A DNA stretch of 64,000 bases from the NCBI RefSeq assembly GCF_003951285.1, contig NZ_RXFQ01000002.1, forward strand, positions 310,001 through 374,000. The letters are read 5' to 3'. The notes beneath the pieces were generated by a model, which saw only the letters and a program-made list of their open reading frames with translations, was not told the origin of the DNA and made no database searches. The position numbers and the translations under genes were made by a program. Of the stretch, positions 9,447 through 17,918 are shown piece by piece (position 1 is the first letter of the stretch; every line of letters starts with the position of its first letter). This stretch comes from Variovorax beijingensis (lineage in GTDB: Bacteria > Pseudomonadota > Gammaproteobacteria > Burkholderiales > Burkholderiaceae_C).

Positions 9447-9490
9447 GGAAGGCTTCAGGCACGGCGCCTTGTCTGGCATTCATCGAGATC

Positions 9491-10267
9491 ATGGCCCTGG
9501 ATCCTTCCGAGCCCCCGGCAAAGCCCGCGCCTTCGCGCCGCAAGCGCTGGCTCGGCATGGCCGCGGTATGCGCCGCGCTCGCCGCGGCTGCATGGGCCGT
9601 CGCAACAGGCACCATCGAGATCCCCGAGCGCTTCAATCCGTGGGCACCGCTCGACGTGGCGGCGCCGCCCGACTGGCTGACCGGCTTCAAGCTCGAGCGG
9701 GCCCGCCGCGAGCCGGCGCGCTGCCTTGCGGCGCTGGCGCAGACCGGCATGCAGTACGAGCTGCTGCCCGACCGCGTCACCGGCCCCGGCTGCGGCTTCA
9801 GGAACGCCGTGAGGCTGCGCTCCGCCGGCGTGCGCCTGGGCACGGCGCCTTCATTGAGCTGCCCGATGGCACTGTCCTTCTTCATGTGGGAGCGGCACGC
9901 GCTGCAGCCGGCCGCCAGGCAGCGCTTCGGCCAGCCGGTGGTGGCCATCGAGCATCTCGGCAGCTATGCCTGCCGCAACGTGAACCGCGGCGACGATGCC
10001 ATGCCGGGCCCTTCGCGCAGCCGGCATGCCACGGCCGATGCGCTGGACGTCGCCGGCCTCACGCTGGCCGACGGCCGCCGCATCACGGTGCTGCAAGCCT
10101 GGCCCCGCAGCAGTGCCGCGAGCACGGACGATCCGGCGGCGCTGCTGCTGCGCGATGCGCACCGCGGCGCCTGCCGATTCTTCAACGGTGCGCTGGGACC
10201 CGACTACAACGCCGCGCACAGGGACCACTTCCACCTGGAGACCGGCGGGTACGACATGTGCCGCTAG
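9491..10267 (+). CDS. Extensin-like C-terminal domain peptidase, membrane-anchored
   Basis: 258 residues. An N-terminal basic stretch and one helix (about residues 20-40) anchor the protein. The rest is the bacterial extensin-like C-terminal domain, a LAS-type zinc-peptidase fold. It has a CGFRNAVRL block, the SRHATADALDVAGL motif (His and Asp ligands) and the C-terminal DYNAAHRDHFHLE motif (paired His). Cysteines at the start, middle and end (EPARC, YACRN, GACRFF, YDMC) probably form disulfides in the periplasm. The likely job is cleavage of peptidoglycan peptides. It follows the PrsW-like gene by 44 bp on the same strand. Confidence 0.85.
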   Translation: MALDPSEPPAKPAPSRRKRWLGMAAVCAALAAAAWAVATGTIEIPERFNPWAPLDVAAPPDWLTGFKLERARREPARCLAALAQTGMQYELLPDRVTGPGCGFRNAVRLRSAGVRLGTAPSLSCPMALSFFMWERHALQPAARQRFGQPVVAIEHLGSYACRNVNRGDDAMPGPSRSRHATADALDVAGLTLADGRRITVLQAWPRSSAASTDDPAALLLRDAHRGACRFFNGALGPDYNAAHRDHFHLETGGYDMCR

Positions 10268-10291
10268 CATCTTGAAGCTGAAGCGTTGGCA

Positions 10292-10687
10292 CTACGCAGA
10301 GGTTTCGCTCTTCTTGCGTACCACCAACGCCGCGAGACCCGCACTGACGATGGCCCAGGCTCCGATTCCAACAGCCATCGCGTTCTCGGGCCTCATCGGC
10401 AATTGGATCGGAACGATGCCGAAGGCAATGCTCGCGGCTGCAATGGCAGCAAGCATGCCAAGCGCCCGACGTGGACTCGTCGCGGCGACGGCGCCGACCC
10501 AAGCACCCAGCGCGGCAGAGGCCGCCCCCCCCATGACGACATACACGCGCAGCATCCGAGCGGCTTCATCCTCGCCGTGATGCCCAATCCCCGTACCTGG
10601 AAACGCGAGTGAAAAGAGGATGGGCATGCCCAGAAACAGAACGACGCCGAGCAAAGCCCCGCACAGGGCGAAGATCGGAGGCTTCAT
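10292..10687 (-). CDS. Small membrane protein of unknown function
   Basis: 131 residues from the ATG at 10687 (MKPPIFALCGALLG). Four hydrophobic helices are visible (about 5-25, 45-65, 72-92 and 100-122). The tail VVRKKSETSA is charged. I recognise no family. Codon third positions are less GC-biased than in neighbouring genes, and the region upstream is also AT-richer, which fits recent acquisition. It converges on the extensin-like gene with a 24-bp gap. Confidence 0.6.
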   Translation of the reverse strand: MKPPIFALCGALLGVVLFLGMPILFSLAFPGTGIGHHGEDEAARMLRVYVVMGGAASAALGAWVGAVAATSPRRALGMLAAIAAASIAFGIVPIQLPMRPENAMAVGIGAWAIVSAGLAALVVRKKSETSA

Positions 10688-11152
10688 CGGCTTATCGGCC
10701 AGAAGACAACCCGACGCGACGCGTGCAGATCGGAGTAGAGGTATCCGTTGCCGCTCCACGGTGATCGAAAGGTATCAATGCCGAGACCGGCTTTGCCATT
10801 TCGGGAAGTGGCATCTGTTTTTCCTTCCTGTGCTTATCTAGCTTGGTCCAGCGAACTGACCATGGACCACTGTGAGTCCGCCGCATCTTATCGACCCAAG
10901 ATCGTGCTGCCAGCCACCCGAAAGGCTACGTTCACACGAGCCTTCTCCTGCGATCATGAAACATTGCCGCGTCCTGCAGGCAAGCACGATGCGGGGACTC
11001 TCCAATCATCGAATCCAATGATGAGAACCTTGGCGCTACATCGCGCACCGCACTCGAAAACGCTAGCCGCCCTTACGGGATTCACCCACAATCCCGCCGG
11101 TGTCGAAAGTTGCGCACCGCCATCGACTCTCGCGAAAACCCAAGGACCGCCA
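10688..11152. other. 465-bp AT-richer intergenic stretch
   Basis: No gene is supported here. The open frame continuing upstream of the serine-hydrolase start lacks the codon bias and protein-like composition of its neighbours. The stretch is visibly richer in A and T than the flanking genes. It must contain the divergent promoters of the small membrane-protein gene and the lipoprotein gene, but I see no consensus promoter pair and no strong hairpin. Confidence 0.5.
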
Positions 11153-12724
11153 ATGAAGTGCTCGATCCGCCGCTCCCTCGCCACCACCGCCGCGGCCCTG
11201 GGCCTGGCGGTCGCACTGGTCTCATGCGGTGGAGGTGGCGGCGGCGGCGGGGGTGGAGGTGGCGGAGGAATCGGCATCGGCGCCCCATCGACACCCACCA
11301 CGGCACAGCTGCCGGAGCGCGAGGCGCTGATTGCCCGCGCACGGGCCCTCGAACTCAACACGCCCTACGTGCCGCCGCCCGGCAACGCCCTGGAGCACCA
11401 CACCTCCGGCTATGCCAAGACGATGTGCTCCGCCGTGTTCATCACCGGCATCGACCCCGAGGTCGCCGCCGAAAGCCTGGGCTACTTCGTGGGGCCGTAC
11501 GAGCAGCGCAAGAACGTCGGCAAGCCCGTGGTCGACCGCGTGAAAAAGGAGGTTCGCATCTCGATTCCCAACGGCCCGACGCTGGTGGCGCGCCACTTCG
11601 GTTCGCAGGGCTGCGTCACGCTGCCGGCCGGGCGGGACGACGTGTTCTTCACGCCCGTCGAAGTCAGCAGCGCGCTGCCCGACCCCGCGACCCAGCCATG
11701 GCCGATGGGCGACGTGCTGCCGGGCGACCCGCCGCCGGCCGAGGTCGACATGTCCAAGGTGACCCGGGCCGTCGATGCCGCGTTCGATGTGCCCGAGGCC
11801 TACACGTCGGCCTTCGTGGTCACGCACAAGGGCCGCATCGTCGCCGAGCGCTACATGAGCGGCATCGGCCCGACGACGCCGCTCGAATCGTGGTCGATGG
11901 GCAAGAGCGTGGTGGCCACGATGATGGGGGTGCTCATCAAGCAGGGCGTGTACAGGCTCGACCAGCCGGCGCCGATTCCCGAGTGGCAAGGCGCCGGCGA
12001 TGCGCGCCAGCAGATCAAGATCTCGGACATCCTGCAGATGTCGAGCGGCCTGCGCATCAAGGCGCCGGATGATCCGGACTTCGATCCCAACGGCGCCTAC
12101 CCCGATCACGTCTACTACTACACGGGCCGCATCAACGCCTTCAACTATGCCGCCACCCGGCCGCAGCAATGGCCGCCCGGCGCGGTGGGCCGCTACCGCA
12201 ACACCGATCCCGTGCTGGCCAACTACCTGATTCGCCTCGCGGTGGAAAAGAGCGGTGAGGAATATCTTTCGTTTCCGCAGCGCGCGCTCTTCGACAAGAT
12301 CGGCATCCGCTCCATGGTGATCGAGACCGACCCCTACGGCAACTTTCTCACGCAGGGCTACGACTTCATGTCGGGGCGAGACTGGGCGCGCCTTGGCAAT
12401 CTCTACCTGCAGGACGGCGTGTGGAACGGCGAGCGCATTCTTCCCGAGGGCTTCGTCAACTTCGTGAGCAGCGTGGCGCCCGCATGGGCCGCGGACAAGC
12501 GCCCGATCTACGGCGGCTTCTTCTGGATCAACGGAATGAGCTCGCTCGCGGCGCCGACGTCGGCGTACTACATGCTCGGCGCAGGAGGCCAGCACGTGGT
12601 GGTGATTCCGTCGCACGATCTCGTCGTGGTGCGGATCGGCCATTCGAGGGGATCGCGCTTCGCGGGCTCGACGCTGAACCAGGCGCTGGGGCTGCTGACC
12701 GCTGCGGTGCCCCGCGTGCGCTGA
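11153..12724 (+). CDS. Serine hydrolase lipoprotein (beta-lactamase/6-aminohexanoate-dimer hydrolase type) with poly-Gly linker
   Basis: 523 residues. The signal peptide ends in a lipobox (VALVSC). The cysteine is followed by 14 consecutive glycines (codons 11228-11269), a flexible tether. The catalytic domain shows the SxxK motif (SMGK in ESWSMGKSVV) and a Tyr motif (RYRNTDPVLANY, YxN), as in class C beta-lactamase-like esterases and the nylon-oligomer hydrolase NylB. A late GAGGQHVVVIP block matches the third active-site strand. The protein therefore probably hydrolyses an ester or amide outside the inner membrane. The substrate is unknown, and true beta-lactamase activity is unlikely given the family spelling. 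Confidence 0.88.
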   Translation: MKCSIRRSLATTAAALGLAVALVSCGGGGGGGGGGGGGGIGIGAPSTPTTAQLPEREALIARARALELNTPYVPPPGNALEHHTSGYAKTMCSAVFITGIDPEVAAESLGYFVGPYEQRKNVGKPVVDRVKKEVRISIPNGPTLVARHFGSQGCVTLPAGRDDVFFTPVEVSSALPDPATQPWPMGDVLPGDPPPAEVDMSKVTRAVDAAFDVPEAYTSAFVVTHKGRIVAERYMSGIGPTTPLESWSMGKSVVATMMGVLIKQGVYRLDQPAPIPEWQGAGDARQQIKISDILQMSSGLRIKAPDDPDFDPNGAYPDHVYYYTGRINAFNYAATRPQQWPPGAVGRYRNTDPVLANYLIRLAVEKSGEEYLSFPQRALFDKIGIRSMVIETDPYGNFLTQGYDFMSGRDWARLGNLYLQDGVWNGERILPEGFVNFVSSVAPAWAADKRPIYGGFFWINGMSSLAAPTSAYYMLGAGGQHVVVIPSHDLVVVRIGHSRGSRFAGSTLNQALGLLTAAVPRVR

Positions 12725-12726
12725 GC

Positions 12727-13350
12727 CTAGAAGCCGAAGACCAGCAGCAGGTTGTTCGCGGGCATCGCATGCCGCTCGCGCAGCGCAAGCCCTGCGCGGT
12801 GCGCCTCGGCCAGCACGTCCTCCAGGCGCCGTATGCCCCAGGCTGGATTGCGGGCTTGCAGGTCTTCGTCGAACGCCAGGTTGCTCGGCGCCGGCGTGCC
12901 CTCTTCTTCGAAATAGGGCCCGTAGGTGATCAGCAATCCATCGGCAAGCAGATGCCGCGCGGCCCCTTGCATCAACGCGGCACATGCGGCCCAGGGCGCA
13001 ATGTGCAGCATGTTGGCGCAGTAGATCGCATCGAACTTTTCTTCTCCTCGGGCGAACGCGGCGCCTTGCGACGGCCATCGAGGCGCCATCACGTCGAGCA
13101 GCAGCGGCGCACGGAAATTGGGCAGCGCGGCCTGCGCGACGCGGCTTGCAATCGCGGGGAGCATGCGCGCGTCTGCGTCGGTGGGCTGCCAGGTCCACCC
13201 AGGCATTGCTGCGGCGAACCATGCGGCGTGCTGGCCCGTGCCGGATGCGATCTCGAGCGCGCTGCCGCGCTCGCCGAGGACGCGGGCCAGCGCCTCGAGG
13301 ATGGGCTGCTTGTTGCGGTCGGCGGCGGGGCTGTGGGGAAGATCGGACAT
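12727..13350 (-). CDS. DUF938 class I SAM-dependent methyltransferase
   Basis: 207 residues from the ATG at 13350 (MSDLPHSPAADRNKQPIL). An upstream frame extension is not typical of the family. Motif I (ALEIASGTGQHAAWFA) binds S-adenosylmethionine. Then come WQPTDADARMLPAI, the family-specific FDAIYCANMLHIAPW and the GLLITYGPYFEEEG block. This is DUF938, whose methyl acceptor is unknown. It converges on the serine-hydrolase gene with a 2-bp gap. Confidence 0.88.
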   Translation of the reverse strand: MSDLPHSPAADRNKQPILEALARVLGERGSALEIASGTGQHAAWFAAAMPGWTWQPTDADARMLPAIASRVAQAALPNFRAPLLLDVMAPRWPSQGAAFARGEEKFDAIYCANMLHIAPWAACAALMQGAARHLLADGLLITYGPYFEEEGTPAPSNLAFDEDLQARNPAWGIRRLEDVLAEAHRAGLALRERHAMPANNLLLVFGF

Positions 13351-13417
13351 GGGAATCGGGCCTGGATGAATGTGGTTGATCGGGACAGGAGCTTTGATCG
13401 AGGCAAGGCAGCGCGGC

Positions 13418-14062
13418 TCAGCCCTGCCCGAACTCCCGCGCATGCTCGACCGCATACTTGATGAGTTCCGCCTGCCCCTCGATGCCCAGCCGCCGCTTGA
13501 TGCTCTGCCGGTGCGCCTCCACGGTGCGCACGCTCAGCCCCAGGTCGCGCGCGATCTGCTTGCTCGATTCGCCGCGGCCCAGCGCGCTGAGGATCTCGCT
13601 CTCGCGCGGCGTGAGCAGCGGCCTGGGCGCCTGGTTGCGGAACAGCTTCTTCGACACGGCCGGGCTCAGGAAGGTGCCGCCGGCCGACACCGCCTCGATG
13701 GCGGCGACGATCTCGGCCGCGGGTGCGTCCTTCAGCACATAGCCGCGCGCGCCCGCCTGCAGGGCCTTCTGCACGTATTCGGGGTTGTCGTACATGCTGA
13801 GCATCACCACGTGCGGCGCGGGCTGATGGCGCTGCAGCACCAGCGCGGCCAGGTCGATGCCGTTCATGTCCTTCATGCCGACATCCATCAGCAGCAGGTC
13901 GGGCTGGAGCGTTTCAATGAGCGCCAGCGCCTCGGCCGCACTACCCGCCTCGCCGACGATCTCCAGCCCCGGCATGGCGCCGAGCCGTGCGCGCAGGCCA
14001 TCGCGCACCAGCGGATGGTCGTCGACCAGGAAGAGGCGGATGGGGGCGGCGTCTTTCTTCAT
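13418..14062 (-). CDS. NarL/FixJ-type response regulator
   Basis: 214 residues. The receiver domain (about 8-125) has the acidic pair (VDDHPLVRDGL), the phospho-acceptor Asp in LLLMDVGMKDMNG and the conserved Lys in YVLKDAPAAE. A LuxR-type helix-turn-helix follows (about 148-205: LTPRESEILSALGRGESSKQIA, then LSVRTVEAHRQSIKRRLG). It is the partner of the kinase whose stop overlaps its start (ATGA), so the pair is translationally coupled. Targets are not evident from the neighbourhood. Confidence 0.93.
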   Translation of the reverse strand: MKKDAAPIRLFLVDDHPLVRDGLRARLGAMPGLEIVGEAGSAAEALALIETLQPDLLLMDVGMKDMNGIDLAALVLQRHQPAPHVVMLSMYDNPEYVQKALQAGARGYVLKDAPAAEIVAAIEAVSAGGTFLSPAVSKKLFRNQAPRPLLTPRESEILSALGRGESSKQIARDLGLSVRTVEAHRQSIKRRLGIEGQAELIKYAVEHAREFGQG

Positions 14063-15429
14063 GCCGGTTCAGGCCTCGCGCTGCGCGCCGGCACTTCGGC
14101 CACGATGGTTGTTCCGCCTTCGCCCGACTGCACGTCCAGGCGCCCGCCGATCGATTCCATGCGCTCGCGCATGTTGCGCAAGCCGATGCCGCGCCGCGCA
14201 TCGAGTTGCATCGCTTCCACGTCGAAGCCGATGCCGTCGTCGCCGATCGCAAGCCGCACGCCTTCTTCGTCGGAAAAGCCCAGCGCAATGTGCACGCGGT
14301 GCGCCTGCGCGTGCTTGCGCACATTGGTGAGCGCCTCCTGCGTGACGCGGAAGAGCGCGGTCTTGGCCTCCTGCGAGAGCTCGAAGGCCTCGCCCTCGAT
14401 CATGATCGACGCATCGATGGCGCCCTCTTCGGCGAATTCGTCGCCCAGGCGCTCGAGCGCGGCGGGCAGGCCGAGCGTGTCGAGCAGGGCCGGCCGCAGG
14501 CGGTGCGAAATGCGGCGCACCTCGATCAGCGAATCGTTGAGCCGTTGCAGCGCCTTGCTCAGTGCGGGCGGCGCGGGCTGGCGTTCACGGTCGAGCGCAT
14601 CCACCGCCGATTCGATCAGCAGCTTGGCCGACACCAGCGTCTGGCTGGTGCCGTCATGGAGCTCGCGCGCGAGGTGGCCGCGCTCTTCTTCCTGCGACTG
14701 CACCACGCGCCGCGCCAGCAGCCGCAGCTTGGCCTCGGCCGTGCGGTGCTCGCTGAGATTGAGCAGCAGCCCGGTGGCACTCACCACGCCCAGGCACAGC
14801 GCCGCGATGCCGGCAATCCAGAGCAGCGTGGTGGTGACGTTGGCGCTCATCTGGCGGTCGAGCGCCTGCATGGTCGCCTCGATGTCGTCCAGGTACAGGC
14901 CGGTGCCGACCATCCAGTTCCAGCGCGGCAGCGCCGTGACGTAGCCGAGCTTGGGCGCCATCTGCTCGCTGGAGGGCTTGCGCCATTCGTATTCGACATA
15001 GCCGCCGCCCGCACGCGCGCCCGCGATCAGGTCCTGGATGGTGAAGCGCCCGCGCGAGTCGTGCATGTCCCAGAGGTTCTGGCCCACGAGGTCGGGCTGG
15101 CGCGAATGCATGAGCGAGCGGCCCTGCATGTCGTAGACGAAGAAGTAGCCGTCGTCGCCGTAGTCGAGCGCGGCCAGGCGGCGCAGGGCCTCGCTGCGGG
15201 TGTCCTCGTCGTCCTGGCCCGCGTCGTACAGCGGCCGCACGGTGCTCACGGCAAGGTCGACGTAGCTGCGCAGTTCGCTGCGCCGCTGGGCCATGTAGCT
15301 TTTCTCGATCAGCGCGCGCTCGCGCTGCGCCAGGTCATGCTCCTGGTGGCGCACCGCCAGGGCCACCAGCACCAGCGCAACCAGCAGCGGTGCAACGGCC
15401 AGTGCGACGATCTTGGTGCGGAGGTTCAT
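14059..15429 (-). CDS. Sensor histidine kinase with periplasmic Cache domain (HisKA_3 type)
   Basis: 456 residues. Transmembrane helix 1 (about 8-27) and helix 2 (about 187-210) flank a periplasmic single-Cache domain with YGDDGYFFVYDMQGRSLMH and GWNWMVGTGLYL-like blocks, a fold that usually senses small organic acids. The cytoplasmic part has the HisKA_3 phospho-acceptor (LARELHDGTSQTL), an N-box region (ALTNVRKHAQA) and glycine-rich ATP-lid motifs (GDDGIGFD, GIGLRNMRERM). Its stop overlaps the regulator start. The ligand is unknown. Confidence 0.93.
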   Translation of the reverse strand: MNLRTKIVALAVAPLLVALVLVALAVRHQEHDLAQRERALIEKSYMAQRRSELRSYVDLAVSTVRPLYDAGQDDEDTRSEALRRLAALDYGDDGYFFVYDMQGRSLMHSRQPDLVGQNLWDMHDSRGRFTIQDLIAGARAGGGYVEYEWRKPSSEQMAPKLGYVTALPRWNWMVGTGLYLDDIEATMQALDRQMSANVTTTLLWIAGIAALCLGVVSATGLLLNLSEHRTAEAKLRLLARRVVQSQEEERGHLARELHDGTSQTLVSAKLLIESAVDALDRERQPAPPALSKALQRLNDSLIEVRRISHRLRPALLDTLGLPAALERLGDEFAEEGAIDASIMIEGEAFELSQEAKTALFRVTQEALTNVRKHAQAHRVHIALGFSDEEGVRLAIGDDGIGFDVEAMQLDARRGIGLRNMRERMESIGGRLDVQSGEGGTTIVAEVPARSARPEPA

Positions 15430-15548
15430 CGGGGGGCAAGACTACCACCGGGCAAGGGCATGCACCTTGAGATCGTGAGGACACAGGGACGTACACCGGA
15501 GACGAATGGAATTCGCGCTTCAGCATCTGCCAGCCCACCCGCCACAGC

Positions 15549-15782
15549 GTGCTGGAGAAAGACCTTGCGAGGGACCATGGCCGCATCGCCTTTCGCCTCG
15601 CGGCCCGCAGCCGGCAGTGCCGCTACGAGGTGATCGAGGCGGAGCAGGTCAGCACCTACGGCTGGAGCGTGCAGGGCTACCCGTCGCTCGGAGCCTACCG
15701 GAAGCGCGCCCTGCCCGGCTGGCGCCATTCGCCTCGCGATGAGCGAGGGGTCCTGTCCTGCCCGATGGTCCGGCTGGACTGA
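15549..15782 (+). CDS. Small hypothetical protein, probably with a 5' frameshift
   Basis: The frame from the GTG at 15549 gives 77 residues with very high third-position GC, as in real genes here. The same bias continues upstream to about 15501 (reading DEWNSRFSICQPTRH), but no start codon exists in this frame before a stop at 15468-15470. A plausible ATG at 15460 (MHLEIVRTQG) lies in a different frame. The simplest reading is one gene from 15460 to 15782 broken by a single-base change or sequencing error near 15480-15500. The protein contains YEVIEAEQVSTYGWSVQGYP and a basic stretch. I do not recognise it. Confidence 0.4.
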   Translation: MLEKDLARDHGRIAFRLAARSRQCRYEVIEAEQVSTYGWSVQGYPSLGAYRKRALPGWRHSPRDERGVLSCPMVRLD

Positions 15783-15812
15783 GCCGCCTTTCCTCGTCGT
15801 CGCCGAACGGGC

Positions 15813-16751
15813 TCAGTGCAGGCTCGTCGGCCGGCCCGAGGCCACCCAGGCATCGAGCCCGCCCGTCAGCGGCAGCGCGCGCCGCGCACCGCGCGCCAGC
15901 AGCACGCGCGCGGCCAGGGCGGCCGACACCTCGTTGGGGCAGTTGCAGTAAAGGACCACATCGCGCCCACCGACAAGCGGCAGTTCCGGATGCCGCTGCT
16001 GCAGCGCCTTGAGCGTATAGGGCAGCGCCCCGGGAATGCGGCGTGGATCGACCTGCACGCCGGCCTCCCCGCGCACGTCGATGACCAGCGGCGGCGCCTC
16101 GCTCGCGAGCAGCTCGTGCAGCTCGTCCACGCTGATGCGCGGCATGCCGGTGAGCCGCATGAACATGCGCCGGCGCCAGTAGCGCACCGCCAGCGTCGCG
16201 GCCAGCACCACCACCAGCGCCAGGGTCGCGATGCCGCCGGCCTGGGCCAGCATGGCGAGCACCTCCTGGATCTGGTCGCGAAAAATCCAGCCCAGCCCGA
16301 GAAAGACGCCGGTCCAGACCAGCGCGGCGCCAATGTCGAAGCCGATGAAGCGCCACACCGACATGCCCAGCGCGCCGGCCATCGGCGGCGCGACCACCGA
16401 CACGCCCGGTACGAACTTGGCGGCCACCAGCGAGAGGCCGCCCCATCGGCCGATGAGCGATTCGCCGCGCCGCACGCATGAATCGGGCGACAGCGAGACG
16501 CGGCACAGAAGCCGCATGAAGCGGTAGCCGAAGCGGCGTCCGGCATAGAACCATGCGCCGTCGCCGAGCACATTGGCCAGCACCGCGGCCAGCACCACGC
16601 CCGCCACCGATACATTGCCGGCCGCCAGCAGCGCACCCGACACCACCAGCACCGCGGCCGCGGGCACCGGCAATCCGAGGCGCGCGGCAAAGCTCGCCGC
16701 GAAGACGATCGCGATCGCGTTCTGCACCAGCAGCGACATCAGCTGTGCCAT
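15813..16751 (-). CDS. DedA-family membrane protein fused to a rhodanese domain
   Basis: 312 residues. The N-terminal part (about 1-195) is a DedA/VTT-type membrane protein with the family segments NVLGDGAWFYAGRRFG and AAKFVPGVSVVAPPMAG. After a basic linker (YWRRRMFMRL) the C-terminal part (about 208-308) is a rhodanese domain with DVRGEAGVQVDPRRIPGA and the catalytic-loop cysteine (VVLYCNCPNEVSAA). DedA proteins are undecaprenyl-phosphate or phospholipid transporters, and rhodaneses carry sulfane sulfur. How the activities combine is unknown. The active-site cysteine is present, so the domain looks functional. Confidence 0.9.
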   Translation of the reverse strand: MAQLMSLLVQNAIAIVFAASFAARLGLPVPAAAVLVVSGALLAAGNVSVAGVVLAAVLANVLGDGAWFYAGRRFGYRFMRLLCRVSLSPDSCVRRGESLIGRWGGLSLVAAKFVPGVSVVAPPMAGALGMSVWRFIGFDIGAALVWTGVFLGLGWIFRDQIQEVLAMLAQAGGIATLALVVVLAATLAVRYWRRRMFMRLTGMPRISVDELHELLASEAPPLVIDVRGEAGVQVDPRRIPGALPYTLKALQQRHPELPLVGGRDVVLYCNCPNEVSAALAARVLLARGARRALPLTGGLDAWVASGRPTSLH

Positions 16752-16790
16752 GGCAGCAGCGCGAGCTTCTCCGGGTTCACTCCTGGGTGC

Positions 16791-17801
16791 CTACCGGGGC
16801 GCGTCGCCCTTGCGGTATTCGGCCGTAAGCTCGTCGAGCTTCTGCTTGAGCGCAGGGTCCAGCTTGTAGCTGGCCGCGGCCAGCGTGGCGTCGAGCTGCT
16901 CGGGGCGGCTGGCGCCGAGCAACGGCGCGGTGATGAGCGGGTTGGCCATGACCCAGGCCACTGCCAGCGTGGCCAGCGGCACGCCGGCTTCGTCGGCCAG
17001 CTCGTGCAGCTGGGTCACGGTGTTGAAGCTGCGCTCGTTCCAGTAGCGGTCCTGGTACATGCCGCCGGCCGTACCGAGCGTGAAGCGGGTATTTTGCTCG
17101 GGCGTGGCGCCGGGCTTGTACTTGCCGGTGAGCAGGCCGCCGGCCAGCGGGTTGTAGGGAATCACGCCCAGGCCCTCTTCGCCCGCGAGCGGCAGCAGCT
17201 CGCGTTCGATCTCGCGGAACAGCAGGCTGTAGCGCGGCTGCACCGACACATAGCGCGTGAGCCTGTGCAGTTCGGCCTTGCCGAGCGCGCGGGCGAGCCG
17301 GTAGGCCAGGAAGTTGGACACGCCGATGTAGCGCGCGCGGCCCGACTTGACGATGACGTCGAGCGCCTCCAGGCTCTCTTCGAGCGGCGTCTCGCGGTCA
17401 TCGCTGTGCAGCTGGTACAGGTCGACATGGTCTGTCTGCAGCCGCTTGAGCGAGGCATCGATGGCGTCGAGCAGGTGCTTGCGCGATGCGCCCTGGTCCC
17501 AGCTGTTGGGGCCGACCTTGCCGACCGCCTTGGTGGCCACCACGAAGCGGCGGCGGCCCGCGGCGCCCTGCTTCTGCAGCCAGCGGCCGATGATTTCCTC
17601 AGTGCGGCCCGTGGTTTCGACGGTGCCGCCGAGCGGGTACACGTCGGCGGTGTCGAGAAAGTTGATGCCGCCCTCGGCGGCCTTGTCGAGAATCTGGTGC
17701 GACACGGCCTCGTCGGTCTGCAGGCCGAAGGTCATGGTGCCGAGCGCAAGGCGCGAGACGGTGAGGCCGGTGCGGCCGAGTCGGGTGGTCGGAATGCTCA
17801 T
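16791..17801 (-). CDS. Aldo/keto reductase
   Basis: 336 residues. The four catalytic residues of the AKR barrel can be placed: Asp and Tyr in NFLDTADVYPLGG, Lys in VVATKAVGKVG and His in LYQLHSDDRE. The C-terminal half contains IPYNPLAGGLLTGKYKPG, typical of the bacterial AKR11/12-like enzymes that reduce aldehydes and ketones with NADPH. It is of normal length. It begins about 120 bp from the MFS gene's end and has no obvious functional partner. Confidence 0.93.
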   Translation of the reverse strand: MSIPTTRLGRTGLTVSRLALGTMTFGLQTDEAVSHQILDKAAEGGINFLDTADVYPLGGTVETTGRTEEIIGRWLQKQGAAGRRRFVVATKAVGKVGPNSWDQGASRKHLLDAIDASLKRLQTDHVDLYQLHSDDRETPLEESLEALDVIVKSGRARYIGVSNFLAYRLARALGKAELHRLTRYVSVQPRYSLLFREIERELLPLAGEEGLGVIPYNPLAGGLLTGKYKPGATPEQNTRFTLGTAGGMYQDRYWNERSFNTVTQLHELADEAGVPLATLAVAWVMANPLITAPLLGASRPEQLDATLAAASYKLDPALKQKLDELTAEYRKGDAPR

Positions 17802-17918
17802 GGGAGTGTCGCTCCGGGCGATGGAAGGGCGACGGCCATCATAGTCACGACGGCGCGAGGCTGCAGCGCTCGGGTGCTTTCAAGATGCGCGCCGCGCGCA
17901 TCGAGAGCGCCATGTGCG

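Noticed and set aside
10748-11152. N-terminal extension of the serine-hydrolase frame
   Set aside because: The frame is open but lacks codon bias, and the lipoprotein signal peptide clearly begins at 11153.
11153-12724. Antibiotic-resistance beta-lactamase
   Set aside because: SxxK and YxN are shared with esterases and nylon-dimer hydrolases; the overall spelling does not match AmpC.
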